Shown: positions 1-12,232, counted from the stretch's first letter. The stretch: DNA of 64,000 nt from Papaver somniferum (GCF_003573695.1 NC_039358.1:230033560-230097559), one strand, 5' to 3'. Numbers and translations: made by a program. Notes: generated by a model not told the origin, from the sequence alone.

Positions 1-269
1 AATGATTGCGCCCGTCTTGATGGTCTTACGTTTAAGATAATATTGAATTTACATTACAGTTGAATTATCTTTTGTTGGCTTTCCATTAGAATAAATAACA
101 TGTTGCCAAGTGAATTTGCCGAATCAACAAATTAGCCTTCTTGTATTTGTGCATCCGGCAACATTGTGCTTCTATTGTCCATGCCATTACACATCCGAGC
201 AATTTTTATTTTAGTTATGGTATTGATGTCCTGACTGTTGGTCTTTTGTTCATTTACATTATTACAAAG

Positions 270-846
270 TTGTATGAAGGAGTTTCATTTGTTGGATGAT
301 ATGCAACATTGAAAACAACAGTAACTTGGAGTTTATATGAATAATATGTTAGTTCTTTAAATTCGATAGTTATAAGTTCTTCATGGTTGTGCTGAGTTGA
401 CACTTCAAAGTTGAGAATTTCCAACCTGTTGGCTTTGAAAACGTCAATGGGTTACAAGTGTTGATATGATAATCACCATGTCTTTATCTGTAGAACTTGT
501 TACTATTGTTTTGGCATCTGAAATGCAGCTAGTAAGTTTGAATACTTTATCTCATAATTCTTAAAGAAACTCTGTATTATTGATTCCGCAAGAGAATATT
601 ATGTGTTTCAGAGCAAGCACTACGGTAGTGATTGCGACCCCACATTGTGTGGAAGATAAATGGGACCAATTCATATGGATTTCACACCTTAATGGTTGCC
701 CATTCCCTACAATGCGGGATATGGCATTGTAACCAGTACCATGTAGCTTGCTTAGAACATAGGTTTATGAGCTTTGCTAGTTGTACCGTCTGCAACTTGA
801 TTGTAGGCTGAAATTGTAAACATGTGGTAATTTGAAGCCATGTCAG
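270..846 (+). repeat. Diverged direct repeat, copy A
   Basis: Shares long stretches with 1500-2180, in the same order and orientation: the block beginning with AACAACAGTAACTTGGAGTTTAT, the block around GTAGAACTTGTTACTATTG, GAGCAAGCACTACGGTAGTG, and the block ending in TAGCTTGCTTAGAACATAGG. Several small indels separate the copies, so the duplication is old. No known transposon termini were seen at its edges. Confidence 0.75.
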
Positions 847-1499
847 GTCAGGTACTCCTTTATCATTTACCAGTCAAAGTAAATGGATGTAACAGAAACC
901 GGCGGATCATTGTACCTTCTTCTTATGTATGAAATGGAGAATTTAGCCTCAAAAGTCATCTACTTGATCTTTTATGTGCAGGAAATAAAGCCGCAGCTGA
1001 TTAATTGGCAGCCCAATGAAGACGTTGCCCACCTACGCAGGTGCTCTGGTAGCTCTAGTTGGGTTGCCTTGAGAAGTGCGGTGTTTCTTCTGCAATATAG
1101 ACTGCCTGCTTCTCGAGTCCTGGCACATTCTTCTACATTGTTAGAAGGGAGCATTATTTAAATACCCCTCATTTTTCCTTTTTCGTCACATTCTTCTACA
1201 ATGTAGTAGGGACTACGATGGACTCGGGGAGTCACCCCACCACCGCCATTCTTATAACTTATTTTTTCTTATGTGTTATTCAAGTGGTTGATGATTTGCC
1301 ACAATGATTTTTTTTTTCCTTCTAGAGAATGGGTGTTCATTTTCCTTGACTTTTGTTTTTTAGGTGTTGGCGCTGTAAGAAGCTTGCACTAGAGAAATGG
1401 GTTGGAACTTTGAGGAGGCTAAATCTGTTCTTATTGGAAAAGTTTTAGTATTTTTTTTTTAATTATTGTTGATCTATGTTGAGGTTCAGTAGGAATTGC

Positions 1500-2180
1500 T
1501 TGAACCTCCGATTCTACTTGTAAATACTAGAAAACCCCTGTCTGTTCTTAAAAACCAGTGTTATGAAGTTATCTGAAGTAGCTTCATGTGTTGCAAAATG
1601 CAACACTAAAAACAACAACAACATGGAGTTTATGTAAATAATTTGTTAGTACTTTGAATCGGTAGTTGTAGGTTCATCATGGTTTCACAGAGTTGACACT
1701 TCATAGTTTGGACTTCCCAGTTTGTTGGCTTTGAAATTCCAATTGAGTACAACAAATATTGATTTGGTAAGATAATCACCATGCATTTGTTTGTAGAACT
1801 TGTTACTATTGGGTTTTGCATCTGAATTGCAGCTAGTAAGTTTGAAAACTTTATCTCATAATTCACAAACTCTGTACTATTGATCCACAGGAGTTGAGAA
1901 TGTTTTTGTGTTTTAGAGCAAGCACTACGGTAGTGATTGCTAACTCACATCTCCACATTGTTGGGAAATGCCAGCCACTATGGCGTAGAAGACAAATGGG
2001 ATCCATCCCTCTGGTTTTCATACCACAGTGGTCGCCCATTCTCTACAATGTGGGGTAGGAACCACTACTATATAGCTTGCTTAGAACATAGGTTTATGAC
2101 TGTTGCTAGTATCGCCATCTACAACTCAATTGCAGGCTGAAATTCTAAACGTGTGGGTATTAGAGGCCGATGTGTCCCAT
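1500..2180 (+). repeat. Diverged direct repeat, copy B
   Basis: Second and longest copy of the repeat at 270-846. It also shares its left part with copy C. A short frame inside it (1937-2140) reads an unrecognised peptide; the equivalent frame in copy A is broken by stops, so it is not supported as a gene. Confidence 0.75.
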
Positions 2181-2574
2181 GATTCTGTATGTTTTGGATG
2201 CATGTTGCGATACTTTAATCCTCCAAAAAGTTATGTGTGGACCTTCTTTGTAGCTTAAGAAAAATGTTTTTTTGCTGCCTGTAAGGCCCCCACATGTTTA
2301 CTGGCTCAACAATTTATTGTATTATAATTTTCTTATGTGTAGCCTCAAAGGTCAGAATTTAGGCACTATAATCTTCTAGATATCCATTTTATAACTGAAA
2401 CCATGTATAACTTTTAGATTCACTAATGCTCGATTTACCGTAGGATTATCCCATGGATAATCTCGTGTGAGACAGGGTGGATCACACCTAAACCCAATTA
2501 TCTGCCCTATCCCGCATAATCCTCGGTGTGTGCAGCATTACTCATCTAGATTGGTGTTTACATGATACTGTGCT

Positions 2575-2742
2575 AGTTGTAGGAATTGGGTAAACATTCA
2601 CTCCTGCTTATAAATCCTAGCTTGTTCTTTAAAACCAATGTTATAACGCTGTACGAAGTAGTTTATTTGTTGCAAAGTGCAACATTCAAAACAACAGTAA
2701 CTTGGAGTTTATATAAACGATTTATTAGTTCTTTGAAATCTA
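2575..2742 (+). repeat. Diverged direct repeat, copy C (partial)
   Basis: A partial third copy, covering only the left part of the unit (the GTTGCAAAGTGCAACATTCA block and the AACAACAGTAACTTGGAG block). After about 2742 the similarity to copies A and B stops abruptly. Confidence 0.65.
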
Positions 2743-4469
2743 CACAATAATGTAGTCAGCTGTTGATCTAATTAGGCTTCTCAACAGTTGTTTGGAATTC
2801 TTGAGACCATCTTTGGACCTATGCTTATGCAGATAGAACAACTAATTGGCTACTTGAGGGTGTCTGAAGACACAAAATAACGTGTCTTCCGTTCTTATTG
2901 ATTTTGTTTGAACTATTTTGTCATGATCTTTGCATTAGTAAACGTCATGTTTGAAGAGTAAGTTTGAATGTACTATATACCACTTGATCACTAGTGTGTG
3001 TTAGGATGGGTGGTGTGTTTCGTTCACCTGTTTACAGAATCGAGTTTGATTTGAAAAATGATCGTGTTGAATTGTTCTGTGGTCTTCATTAATGTGATGT
3101 TGTATTTGATCACGATGTCCTTGTCTTTGCTCTCATGCATAATTGGGTTTGATTCCTTCTATTTGCTTTGTCATGTGTCAACAAGAATAGATAGCAACAT
3201 TGTGAAGCCCAAATTGTAAGGAGTTTGTTCTTATACCAAATTAGGCCCATTTTTTTTAGCACGGTTATGGTCATTTCATCTGAAAGAGCGAACAAGCGGC
3301 GTTTAGATGCACTCTCCTTTTGTATATGTAGGAGAACCAAGCTAAACTTTGTTGCTGAATACAGGTGAAATTTGTGCTCTAATGCCTGTGTCTACGTGTA
3401 TATATTTAGTAGATACGAGCTCTAAATCATACATATAGAAGGTCCGTCAAATGAACTTGATCTCCTTGGTGAACAGAGGATCGTAAAAGAACCCAGTGGA
3501 GTGGGTCTGCTCAGACAGATCTAATCTAGCTAAAAAGATTAGAAAAGAGTCATCCATAGTTGCTATTTCGTAGTTGAGAAATGAGTGTGAACTTGTTGTA
3601 TATTTAGAACAGCTTGAGATGAAATCCAAATTAACTAGTGGTCATCTTGTTGTTTGGATACTCAATTTGAATTACATATCACTCATTGTATCAGTCTACG
3701 AGTATCACATTGATACCCAAAATATTTTGAAATACAGTCTTTTTCATCCTACGAATCCTATCATTTAAAAAAGTAATTGCTTTTTTTTGACTAATTGTTG
3801 TGTTTTCATTTTCCTCTTCATATATTTCAGGGCCTAATATATTAATGTTACACTCAAATCCACCAACCACCTAAAACACCTTTTCACCTTTTTTGTGATG
3901 CATTTTTTTATGACTCTAACCAGTGGAATTGGTTTGTAACTTGAAACAGTTGCAGGAGATACTAGAGGCAAAACCACCAATATTTAGGCCAGGGTTGGAG
4001 ATTAAGGTGAAAGAATTAAAGTTTCAAAAGAAAAAAAAATGGGCGAATTTGAAGAGTTCAATGCTTCATTTGTAAATATTACTAGTGGTGCAGCCAATAT
4101 GGTTAAAGTTTTGAACCAAAAAACCAACCAGATTAGCTGGTATAGTTGATAACTTTTTAGAGGAATGCAGGGTCCTTAAATCTACTTCAGCTTTTTTTAG
4201 TCTTGACACTCGTGTACTGTCTGAGTAACTGAAAACAGCACTGCTGATGGAATTGCTAAGCTTGCCGGGATGTTTAAAATTAGTGAATCAGAATTTGATT
4301 ATGATTCTGATTTTGGGGTTTGCCTTCTTCATTTAGCAACTAGTTTTCTTTGCATCTCCAGCACTTTTCTTCTCGCCCCTCATGTATCAGATTTGTTTGT
4401 TCCTTGCTTTTTACCTATTTATTTGTTCCTAGATTTCCTTCCACTTGTCTCAGTTTTCTTTCTTCTAGG

Positions 4470-4550
4470 CTTATTGCATTTCTTAGATGTTTTCCTAACC
4501 CGCTTAACTCGTGTTGGATCGGACCATAGCCCAATTTTAAAAGTGATTAA
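4470..4550 (+). repeat. Flanking repeat shared with 7873-7940
   Basis: GCATTTCTTAGATGTTTT followed by a closely matching stretch through CTTAACTCGTGT and GACCATA.CCCAATTT occurs here and again at 7873-7940. Both copies lie the same way downstream of a WAK kinase 3' end (the gene at 4894 and the fragment at 8411). This suggests that the duplicated unit included 3' flanking DNA. Confidence 0.7.
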
Positions 4551-4893
4551 AGTCCAAAATCTCCCCGGGCTCTGTGAGCAGTCCAAAAGAAGAAGCTTAC
4601 TTTTCGGAGGACATTGGGATTATGGATGGCTCTGAAAGGGAAATTTTTTTGAAGGGTTCTATTGCCTTCATGAGTCAAGGTTCATGTTTAGGGTATAGGA
4701 GTGGCATTAATTCCGAAAATGGTAGTCTCTGATACTGTATGATGAAACGATTTATCACAGTCACTCTGTATAAAATTTAATCGAGACAAGTTGCATTACA
4801 AGTATTTATATTTGTACAACTCTTGATCAAACTAACTGAAACTGCAGGAAACATGGAAAATCATTCCGGCTAAGAAAAACAAAAACTGCAATT

Positions 4894-7396
4894 TCACCGA
4901 GGATTGTTCATAGAGAGGTCAACATTTGTCTCTGAAGTGTACTGGTTGGAATAGTCAAACAAATTCGAAGGAATATTACTGTAAAGGTTCTGCGTCTCAG
5001 ATGGTAAGCCTGCAGTTTTTTCTAAGTTCAAGGGCTGAGAATCCCATCCCGCTGAATTGAACTTTTCCAAGCCTTGTAAATCTGCGGCAATTTGCTTCAT
5101 TGTTGGCCTTTCTTCGCCCTTCCACTTGAGGCATTTCTTTGCTATTTCTATGACTACAAGGACTTGTTGCAAGTGTTCTTCATCTGCTGGAGCATCGATG
5201 ATCTGGAACTCTTCATTTTTTGCGGTCAAAGAAAGAAAATATTCTGCAAGGCTTCTCTGTCCTTCTGATCTTTCCGCGCAAACTGGTTTTTCTCCTGTTA
5301 GCAGTTCTACTAGTATTACGCCAAAACTAAATACATCACTTTTATCAGTTAGTTCGCTTGAACGGAAGTACTCTGGATCCAGATATCCAAAAGTGCCAAG
5401 AACAACAGTGTTTACACGAGTCTGATCCAAAGGAATTAATCTTGATGCTCCAAAGTCTGCAACTTTAGCAACATAATTATCATCCAGTAATATATTGGCA
5501 GACTTTATATCTCTATGAATGATTGGTGTAGATGCTGCAGAATGTAAATATGCTATTGCACTTGCAATTTCGGTAGCAATCCTTAAACGACTTCCCCAAG
5601 ACATGGAAGAATTCTCAAAAGCGCCTTTTCGTTGGATATGTTGGGAAAGGGTACCATTGGATACAAACTCATAAACAAGCAAGGGAACTTCAGTTTCTAA
5701 ACAGCAACCTAAAAGTCTCACTACGTTTCTATGGTTAATTTGAGTCAAAATAAGAACCTCATTTATGAATTGCTCAATTTGACTCTTGTCTATTTTGTTC
5801 GACTTCTTAATAGCGACAACACGATTATCAGATAACGTTCCCTTGTAAACTGTACCGTAGCCTCCTTCTCCTAGCACTTGACTCGAATGGTAATTGTTGG
5901 TTGCCACTTTTAATTCAGCTTCTGTAAAGATCTTTGTCGAGTCTACAGCACCATTGGGAGAAGGTAGTTGTTGTCTTAACAGTAATCCACCATTTTGTTG
6001 AAAGAATTTCTCTTTGAGTTTCAGTATCTTTCGCTTCTTTATGCATAAGTATAAGAATAATCCGCAAAAAATTACAGACAATAATCCTAAACTAAGACCT
6101 GCATCAACATCAATACTGTAAGTATACACTAGTTTTGATGTTGTAAATTAGTGTATGATAAATCATTGAAAATGAAGTACATATGATTCAGCGAAATTAG
6201 ACAGTAAGTATACCAAGTGCAACCCTGATTACTGGAAATCCATCTTGTGTTGGTAAAGCTTTGTTGATGGTGGTGCAACTACTCCCATTTTTTCTGCCAT
6301 CACCGGTACTCCCTTCTGGACAAGCAGAACAGTTGTAGCCTCCAAGTGTATTGGTACATGTTCCATAACAGGGGTTGTTGTCACATTCATTGATATCTAT
6401 ATCAGGATATGTTCTCGATCATCAGCACACAAAACATTACATTGTATTAACTTCAAATACAACCACTTAAAGAAATCTAGATTCCATACCTTTGCATCCA
6501 AGATAAGGATTCCCTTCGTAACCTTTAACACAAGCACAACGATATCCAGAAGTATCCGGAACATCAAGGCAGACAGTATTATTTTTGCATGCGTAATTAT
6601 CTAATCTCCCTTGTGCATCATTACAAGTATGCTCTGCTATAGACCAATCAAGCAGCAGTGGTAAGACAGCGTCAGGTTTAGTAAGGCGTCCATCTAGTTG
6701 AAGATCCGATCCCTTGAATGTGTACTGTCCTTTTTCCACCAAGAACGCGAAGCTGCACTGACTGAAAGACTTAAATGGAGACCCTCCTGTATAATATTTT
6801 TTTACCTCTCCGTCAATTGTGTTCAAACCCTTTGGTAAGCTTTCCTGACAGCAACCACTGCCATAGCCCTCCTTGCAAGACCCTTCTATAATATCTGCTT
6901 TAGTATCGCATGTTGAGATACAATCTCTGGATTGGTTATTTGCAGACGCAATTAAGTCGCATCCAATTGCAACAAACATGTTTTTGGTGTAGGAAATTGT
7001 GAACGGAGTACTCTTGAAATCCAAATTGAAAAAAGGATTGTCTAACACTAACTTGCCTGTTTGATCATCGTAACATCTGGCAGCCATGGCAGTGTTTTTA
7101 ATGCGAACTTCTGTATCTGATATACTTAGAATCTCAATTTTCTGGTCATCCATTCCAAAGAAGGCCTTAGGAGGATCAAAAGAAGTATTGCAGTGGACGT
7201 AAAAGGACTTTCCAGCATCATCGTTGAGATAGGAGCAATCGTTATTAGCACCAAATGGGAATGGAATGCTGATGTTTCCGCATTTAGATTCACATCCGGG
7301 ATTACTCTGTTCGATAGTAGATGATTCAGCTAATGATGATAATAGGATTATTATGATCTGTAGGAGGAATAAGAAAAGAACTAATGGTATGAACAT
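4894..7396 (-). CDS. Wall-associated receptor kinase-like protein (WAK-like), 3 exons
   Basis: Spliced model: 7396-6490, 6396-6214, 6098-4894, with GT-AG introns and a continuous frame of 764 residues. The start at 7396 is chosen over an in-frame ATG at 7474 because it opens directly onto a signal peptide (about residues 1-25). In order: cysteine-rich galacturonan-binding WAK domain (from about 32), an EGF-like module (about 270-303), a calcium-binding EGF module beginning [12 protein letters not shown] (from 303), one membrane segment (about 365-386), and a cytoplasmic Ser/Thr kinase. Kinase landmarks are [11 protein letters not shown] (440-450), VAIKK (Lys461), [12 protein letters not shown] (Asp560, RD type), DFG (Asp578) and [11 protein letters not shown]. 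All catalytic residues are present. The family binds pectin or oligogalacturonides at the wall and signals in growth or defence; ligand here unknown. Length is normal for the family. A decayed partial copy lies at 8411-8897. Confidence 0.93.
6214..6396 (-). other. WAK-like exon 2 (calcium-binding EGF module)
   Basis: An exon of 183 bases between acceptor CCTGATATAG and donor GTATACTTAC. It encodes the calcium-binding EGF module (DINEC start, six-cysteine pattern) and the start of the juxtamembrane stretch. Phase 1 on both sides makes it a clean, exchangeable module. Confidence 0.9.
6490..7396 (-). other. WAK-like exon 1 (signal peptide, GUB_WAK domain, first EGF)
   Basis: The exon ends in phase 1 with CAAAG followed by the donor GTATGG. 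It encodes the signal peptide, the cysteine-rich extracellular domain and the first EGF-like module. The intron/EGF boundary falls inside the codon for the Asp that starts the calcium-binding EGF motif, the usual arrangement in WAK genes. Confidence 0.9.
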
Positions 7397-8284
7397 TTTG
7401 AATGAACTTGCTGAAATCGGTTTTTTCTTTGTAACAAAAGAAGAAATAATGTTAATGAGATTTAGATTAATCACAAGAAGAACTTATGTTAATAATCTAA
7501 AAGTTCTCTCAGTGTAGGACAGAGTGGAGCTAACTACTACCAGTAAATAAACTAAAATCTCTAAATCTAATAGAAGACAAAGGACAGAATAAAGTTTATC
7601 GATTAGGACCCATGTCCAGATCATTGAGGTGGGTGTGTCAGTATTATATTAGCATTTGGTAATGCTTAACTGACATGTTTTTTTTAAGTGTTTGTAGCTT
7701 TAGGACAAAAATGAATCATAAAATAAGAAAAGAACCAAGAACTCACACATGACTTTGGGGGATTGATTTTAAACGAGTTCAGATTTGTGTGTTCGTTTCC
7801 TTGCCTTTACCCTGTTGTTTCTTGATTAGTGAACATTTTGTTAAATATGGCTGAGTTTCTTTTTCCTTGGCTCATGCATTTCTTAGATGTTTTTCTAACA
7901 CACTTAACTCGTGTGTTCAGACCATAACCCAATTTCTATTAAAACCAAAAAGAGATCATGTGTTGTCCTATCATGTTGATGCAGTGTGTGTGAGCAAGTT
8001 TGTTTTTGGAAAGGGAAAATGACGAGTTCCACTGAAAGTCCCTACTGTGATTCAGTCTTTCCATAAGTGTGATCTCAACCTTTTTTTAAATGTGAAACCC
8101 GATCGGGTGATTGTATTGATCAAAGGAAAATTAAAACAGAAATAAGGGGTGTGTAAGACCTAACCTCCAAGAAAAGAAGAGAAAAAGCATCAAAAATAAA
8201 ATTTTCGTGATTGCAACATTGTATTTTCATAAAGAATATAATTCTTAAATATAGCAAACCTGTATATTAACATTGTAATCTCCA

Positions 8285-8897
8285 CCGAGACCAGTTGCAT
8301 ATATGACATGTGCACAACTGTTAATTAAAATGAAACTTCACACACAATTATTAGCTAGAATGATAATAATGATGACCATCCCTACATAAAAATGATCATC
8401 CCCAGTTTCCAATTTCATCGAGGAATGTTCATAGAGAGGTCAGCATATATTAGTACTCTCTGAAGTGTGTACTGGCTGGTATGGTCATACAACCTCGACG
8501 AATCTGCTGTAGAGGTCTTTTAGCTGAGATGGTAAGTTTGCAGTTTCTTCGCAGTACATGGGTTGGCGATCCAATCCATTTGAATTGAACCTATCCAAAC
8601 CTTGTAAATCTGCTGCAATTTGTTTCATGGTTGGCCTTTCTTGGCCCTTCCACTTGGGGCATTTCTTTGCTATTTCTATGACTGCAAGGCCTTGTTGTAA
8701 GTGTCCTATGTCCACTGGAGCATCAATGTCCGATGATCTGGAACTCTTCATTTTTTGCGGATAAAGAAAGAAAATATGCTGCGAGGCTTCTTTGTTTTTC
8801 TGATCTCTCAAAGTCAGAATTAACTGGTTTTTCTCCAGTTAAGAGTTCAACAAGCATTACGCCAAAACTATAAACATCGCTTTTATCTGTTAGTTGA
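8285..8897 (-). pseudogene. WAK-like kinase 3'-end pseudogene
   Basis: Closely similar to the 3' end of the gene at 4894-7396, covering roughly kinase subdomain IX to the stop codon plus some 3' flank. An open stretch at 8485-8811 still reads [15 protein letters not shown] and [15 protein letters not shown]. The frame is shifted near 8735-8760 and again before the old C terminus, and the upstream kinase core, transmembrane and extracellular exons are absent. Similarity breaks off near 8897, just after the coding for the conserved DKSDV region. It is the remnant of a tandem duplication whose 5' part was lost. It cannot make an active kinase. Confidence 0.88.
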
Positions 8898-9381
8898 ATA
8901 CATTATTGTAGGTGGCTTTGCTGAGTATTACTCACTTTAAAGGGAGAAATGCTAGGTTGACTGAAAATTTTGTTCCAAATAAATTACGGAGTAAAACACG
9001 CGTTAAACCTCACTGAAAACCTTTATCATCCAGAAGGTAGAACTATTACTTACCAACATTGGATCTCTTTTGGATTGTTTTTCGGGACAAATTGTGGTAA
9101 GTGTAACACCACTTCTTCAAAGGGAGTAAGAATATTGTTTTGGAACGTCGGATTTATTTTTTCTTTTGATCAGAGCCTCAGATTCTTAGTGTGTGTTATC
9201 AGTAGCAGCCGTCTGATGCGGGAGCCAGAGAGTAAAACTAATTAAAGTATTAAACTGTTGCTGGGTGCCTTAAGAATAAAATATTAGTTTTAAATTTGAC
9301 ACATTAAAACTACCCCTGAAATTTCACCAGTGGGCCAAGCGCGTTCATGCACGTTGTTTTATTTACTACAATAATTAAATA

Positions 9382-9456
9382 CTATCTCCGTTTCTAAAAG
9401 ATAGGTAGGTAAGTTTGTGTGTAAAAACCTGCCCATCATCTTTTAGAGACGGGGAG
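9382..9456. mobile_element. Short Stowaway-like MITE
   Basis: A 75-base element flanked by TA dinucleotides (9380-9381 and 9457-9458). Its ends are near-perfect inverted repeats: CTATCTCCGTTTCTAAAAGAT on the left, and the reverse complement of ATCTTTTAGAGACGGGGAG on the right. The CTCC-start terminus with TA duplication is characteristic of Tc1/mariner-derived Stowaway MITEs. It has no coding capacity. Confidence 0.75.
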
Positions 9457-9458
9457 TA

Positions 9459-9760
9459 TTTAAAACAGTCATTCTTAACAGACCGAGAAATTGGACGACG
9501 ACAAAACTTTCGGACACAGTATTTTCTGGTGGATCCCGGTGGGCCCCGCGGAGGAAAGCAGAGGCCCGTTTTGGGTTTGTTACGTGTCTAGCAGTTTTTT
9601 CTCTCCGTTTTCTACGTGGTGTGTTAAGAATTTTTGTATCTAAAAATCATTTACTTAGACTACCTATATGACAAAATAAAAGTCATTGCTGACCGGGACC
9701 TTTTCCTTTTTGTATCTTAATTTTTCGTTTTGTTCTTGGGTTTCATTCTAAAATTTTCAG
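9459..9760. other. Non-coding stretch with a GC-rich island
   Basis: No gene seen. A block at about 9530-9575 is far more GC-rich than its surroundings (GTGGGCCCCGCGGAGG, AGGCCCG). It is followed by ACGTGTC (9581-9587) and TACGTGG (9612-9618), which resemble plant TGGGCC and ACGT-core promoter elements. It lies upstream of the coiled-coil gene and may be the remains of a promoter; this is inference from motif shape only. Confidence 0.3.
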
Positions 9761-11968
9761 TTCAGAATCCTAACAATCCCAAATCACATCATAAAGTTTT
9801 CGTTCATAAAAGGAAGTCTGCGAATGAGAAGGTAGTAAGAAACACTATCTTTTTCTAATAACAATATTGTTGCCTCTGTTTCTTATCTAGATTGTAATTC
9901 GCAGGGTGATAAAGATCTTCATAGACCTCACAAGAAATCTCGCCACCTCAAGGCTGTTCCAACTACTGTTCCCTTCCATTTACTCATTTCTTCCAAATCT
10001 CCTGCGACATCTTCGCAAGATAAACCTTTATCTCCAATTCATGAAGACGTTTCCTCTGACTTCATATCTTCCAAATCTCCTGCAATATATTCGCAAGATA
10101 AACCTTTATCTCCAACTCGCGAGAATGTTTCCTCTGAGTTCATTTCTCCAGTTGATCTTACTATGACTGAAACTCCCCTTGTGGTTCCTTTTGCGAATGA
10201 AGCCTATTCTCTTCCCATTGAGAATGTTTCTCAGCCTTCTATCTCTACCAGTTCTCTTCCTAAGTCTCCTGCTTAGTCGAAAGAGACCGTGGAAGGGATA
10301 AACATTGCTTTCAAGGTTTTATCTGAGATTCTAGATGATGGTAAGAAGTCTTCCACTGATCCCATCAAGTCTAATGTTTGCGAAATTCTGAGCAAGCATT
10401 TGGGTTCTGATAAAGCTGCTTCGCAGACAACTTTAGAAAAAGAATGTAATGCTCTTCGTCTTGAAAATCAGAAACTTCAGAATGTTTTGCTGGATCGTGA
10501 TAATCTTCGCAAGAAGAATGATGATTTAAGAGGTATGATTTCCTCATCTATGTCTTTAATTTTCCTTTTCGATGGTTTTATCCTTCCCCTGCTTAATTAT
10601 CCTTTAAATCCCTCTTTCGCATGTTAACCATTAAATCAGAAACGAGTAATTGAGAGATATCAATTTGAATCTGCTGTTGATGAAGCCCCTATTGATAAAG
10701 AAGTATTAATGGATCAATATAACCAATTAGATAATCACTATTCATATTCTCTTGATCAAATAAATAACCTTACCAATGAAAATACCCAATTAGTTGAAAA
10801 ACAAGATCTATTAAGTAATGAAGTATCTCGTCTTTCTTATTCTTTAACCAAAACTAATTTAGGGATGGAAACTTTATCAGATGAGAATAAAACCTTGTCT
10901 CAAGAGAATCGAGTTTATTTAAACAAGATGGCGATATCTTCGCAACAACTTAATATTCTCCAAAAAGTATGTGCTGACCAAGAAAAATCTCTTTGTTCTT
11001 TAAGAAATGAACTTAAAGAAGTAACAAAATCATCTATCACTGAAAGAGATTCACTCATTCAAGGTAGAATAACTTTAAGTGTGAAAGCAAATCAGCTTAA
11101 AGATCAATATTCCAAATTAGAAGAATGTTATTCTTCTCTTGCGAAGAAAAATGCCTTCCTTGTTTCTAAAGAGAAAAATCTTCAGTCTCGACTTAAAGGT
11201 CTAGTTGGAGATAAATTTGATAACGCAATGGATCATTGGTAGAATAGTTGTTTATCCTTGGTTCAACATCTTATTTCGCAAAAGGAAGGTAGTCATAATA
11301 GTTTGACTGCCTTAATTATCTTTCCTTTGTCATATCTCTCTGAATTCCTTATCTTAACAAAATTTCGTATTCTATTTTTCGCAGAATCTGAGAAGAATCT
11401 TCATTCTTCTATTTCTGATTTGGAGGATAAATATGCTAAAATTCGCAAAGAGAATGCATTACTTGTCTCTACTCTTACTGGTTCTCGCGACTGGGCAGAA
11501 AGAAGACTTGATTATCTTGCTTATTTTAAGGATATTCAAGATAGGAATCATCAAAGAGCACTTCTTCTCCAAGTTCATCTCCGGGCTGAAGTCCTTGTAA
11601 ATGACATTTTATTGTCCAACTCTCTTCCTTCTACATCAATTGATCCTTTAGAAGTAGATGATGATGAAGTTCCTCGTCCTGCTGATAGTGATTACGATTA
11701 TGAAAGCGGTGCAGAGAATAATTTCCTGGAAGATGAAGAAGAAGTTCCTTCTAAAGAAGTATCTGCTGGTGTTAATCAGAATGAGAAAGAAATTTCTCCC
11801 GAAGAAGTAATTGCTGGCAATATTCAAGATGCTAATCAAGTAATTGCTGGCGATAATCAAAATGCTAGTCATGACGAAGATCAAAGCCGAAATGAAGGAG
11901 AAGCTTGCGAGAATGTTGGCGAAGAACTTCTGTCATCTCCTGCTACTGATATTGATATTGAAGCTTGA
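9761..11968 (+). pseudogene. Coiled-coil protein gene with two in-frame TAG codons (likely transposon-derived)
   Basis: A four-exon model keeps one reading frame: about 9761-9831, 9905-10532, 10647-11288, 11385-11968, with GT-AG introns and matching phases. The N-terminal part is basic, then Ser/Pro-rich with a repeated SSKSPA..SQDKPLSP segment; the middle is a long Leu/Glu/Asn-rich coiled coil (heptads through exons 2-4); the C-terminal tail is very acidic. Two TAG codons interrupt the frame, at 10274-10276 and 11240-11242; everything else is open, and CAG (Gln) to TAG fits both. No enzyme domain is visible. The composition and setting resemble the coiled-coil half of plant mobile-domain or gypsy-associated proteins, but I cannot identify the family. 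The 5' end is not located. Confidence 0.6.
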
Positions 11969-12232
11969 GCTTCTTTTCTAGCTTTGTTTTCCTGAGCTGT
12001 CTTATTTTTATTACTTTTGAGAGCTACATTTTTCAATCGACTTTGGAGTCAACTATTTCTTTTAATATTTTGTTGATAAGAAAGATAATGCTTCTTGTAT
12101 ATCGATTCCCATACTTTCCTCTCATTATCTTTCTTGCGAAAAATAATCTGTTATAAATGCTTATAATTAGTTTTTTTTATTATATGGTCTTATTTTGCCT
12201 TCCTAATTAAAGGTCTTATTATGCCATATCTT

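Larger units (their letters stand above)
1..4270. other. Region without recognisable gene
   Basis: AT-rich DNA with no open frame I can assign. Short frames near 883-1161 and 1937-2140 lack a recognisable domain. The main structure is a three-copy diverged direct repeat (listed separately). A frame open from base 1 closes with a stop at about 61-63; it could be the tail of a gene lying to the left, but there is too little of it to say. Poly-T/poly-A tracts near 1305-1320, 1450-1460 and 4029-4040 are ordinary for plant intergenic DNA. Confidence 0.5.

Noticed and set aside
883..1161. Host gene exon
   Set aside because: An acceptor-like AG lies near 980, but the peptide is unrecognised and no partner exons with matching phase were found.
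4270..4635. 121-codon hydrophobic open frame
   Set aside because: No domain or start context; part of it is the flank repeat also found at 7873-7940, and composition is simply T-rich.
8485..8811. Small separate kinase gene
   Set aside because: It is only the frameshifted 3' piece of a WAK copy and lacks every catalytic motif.
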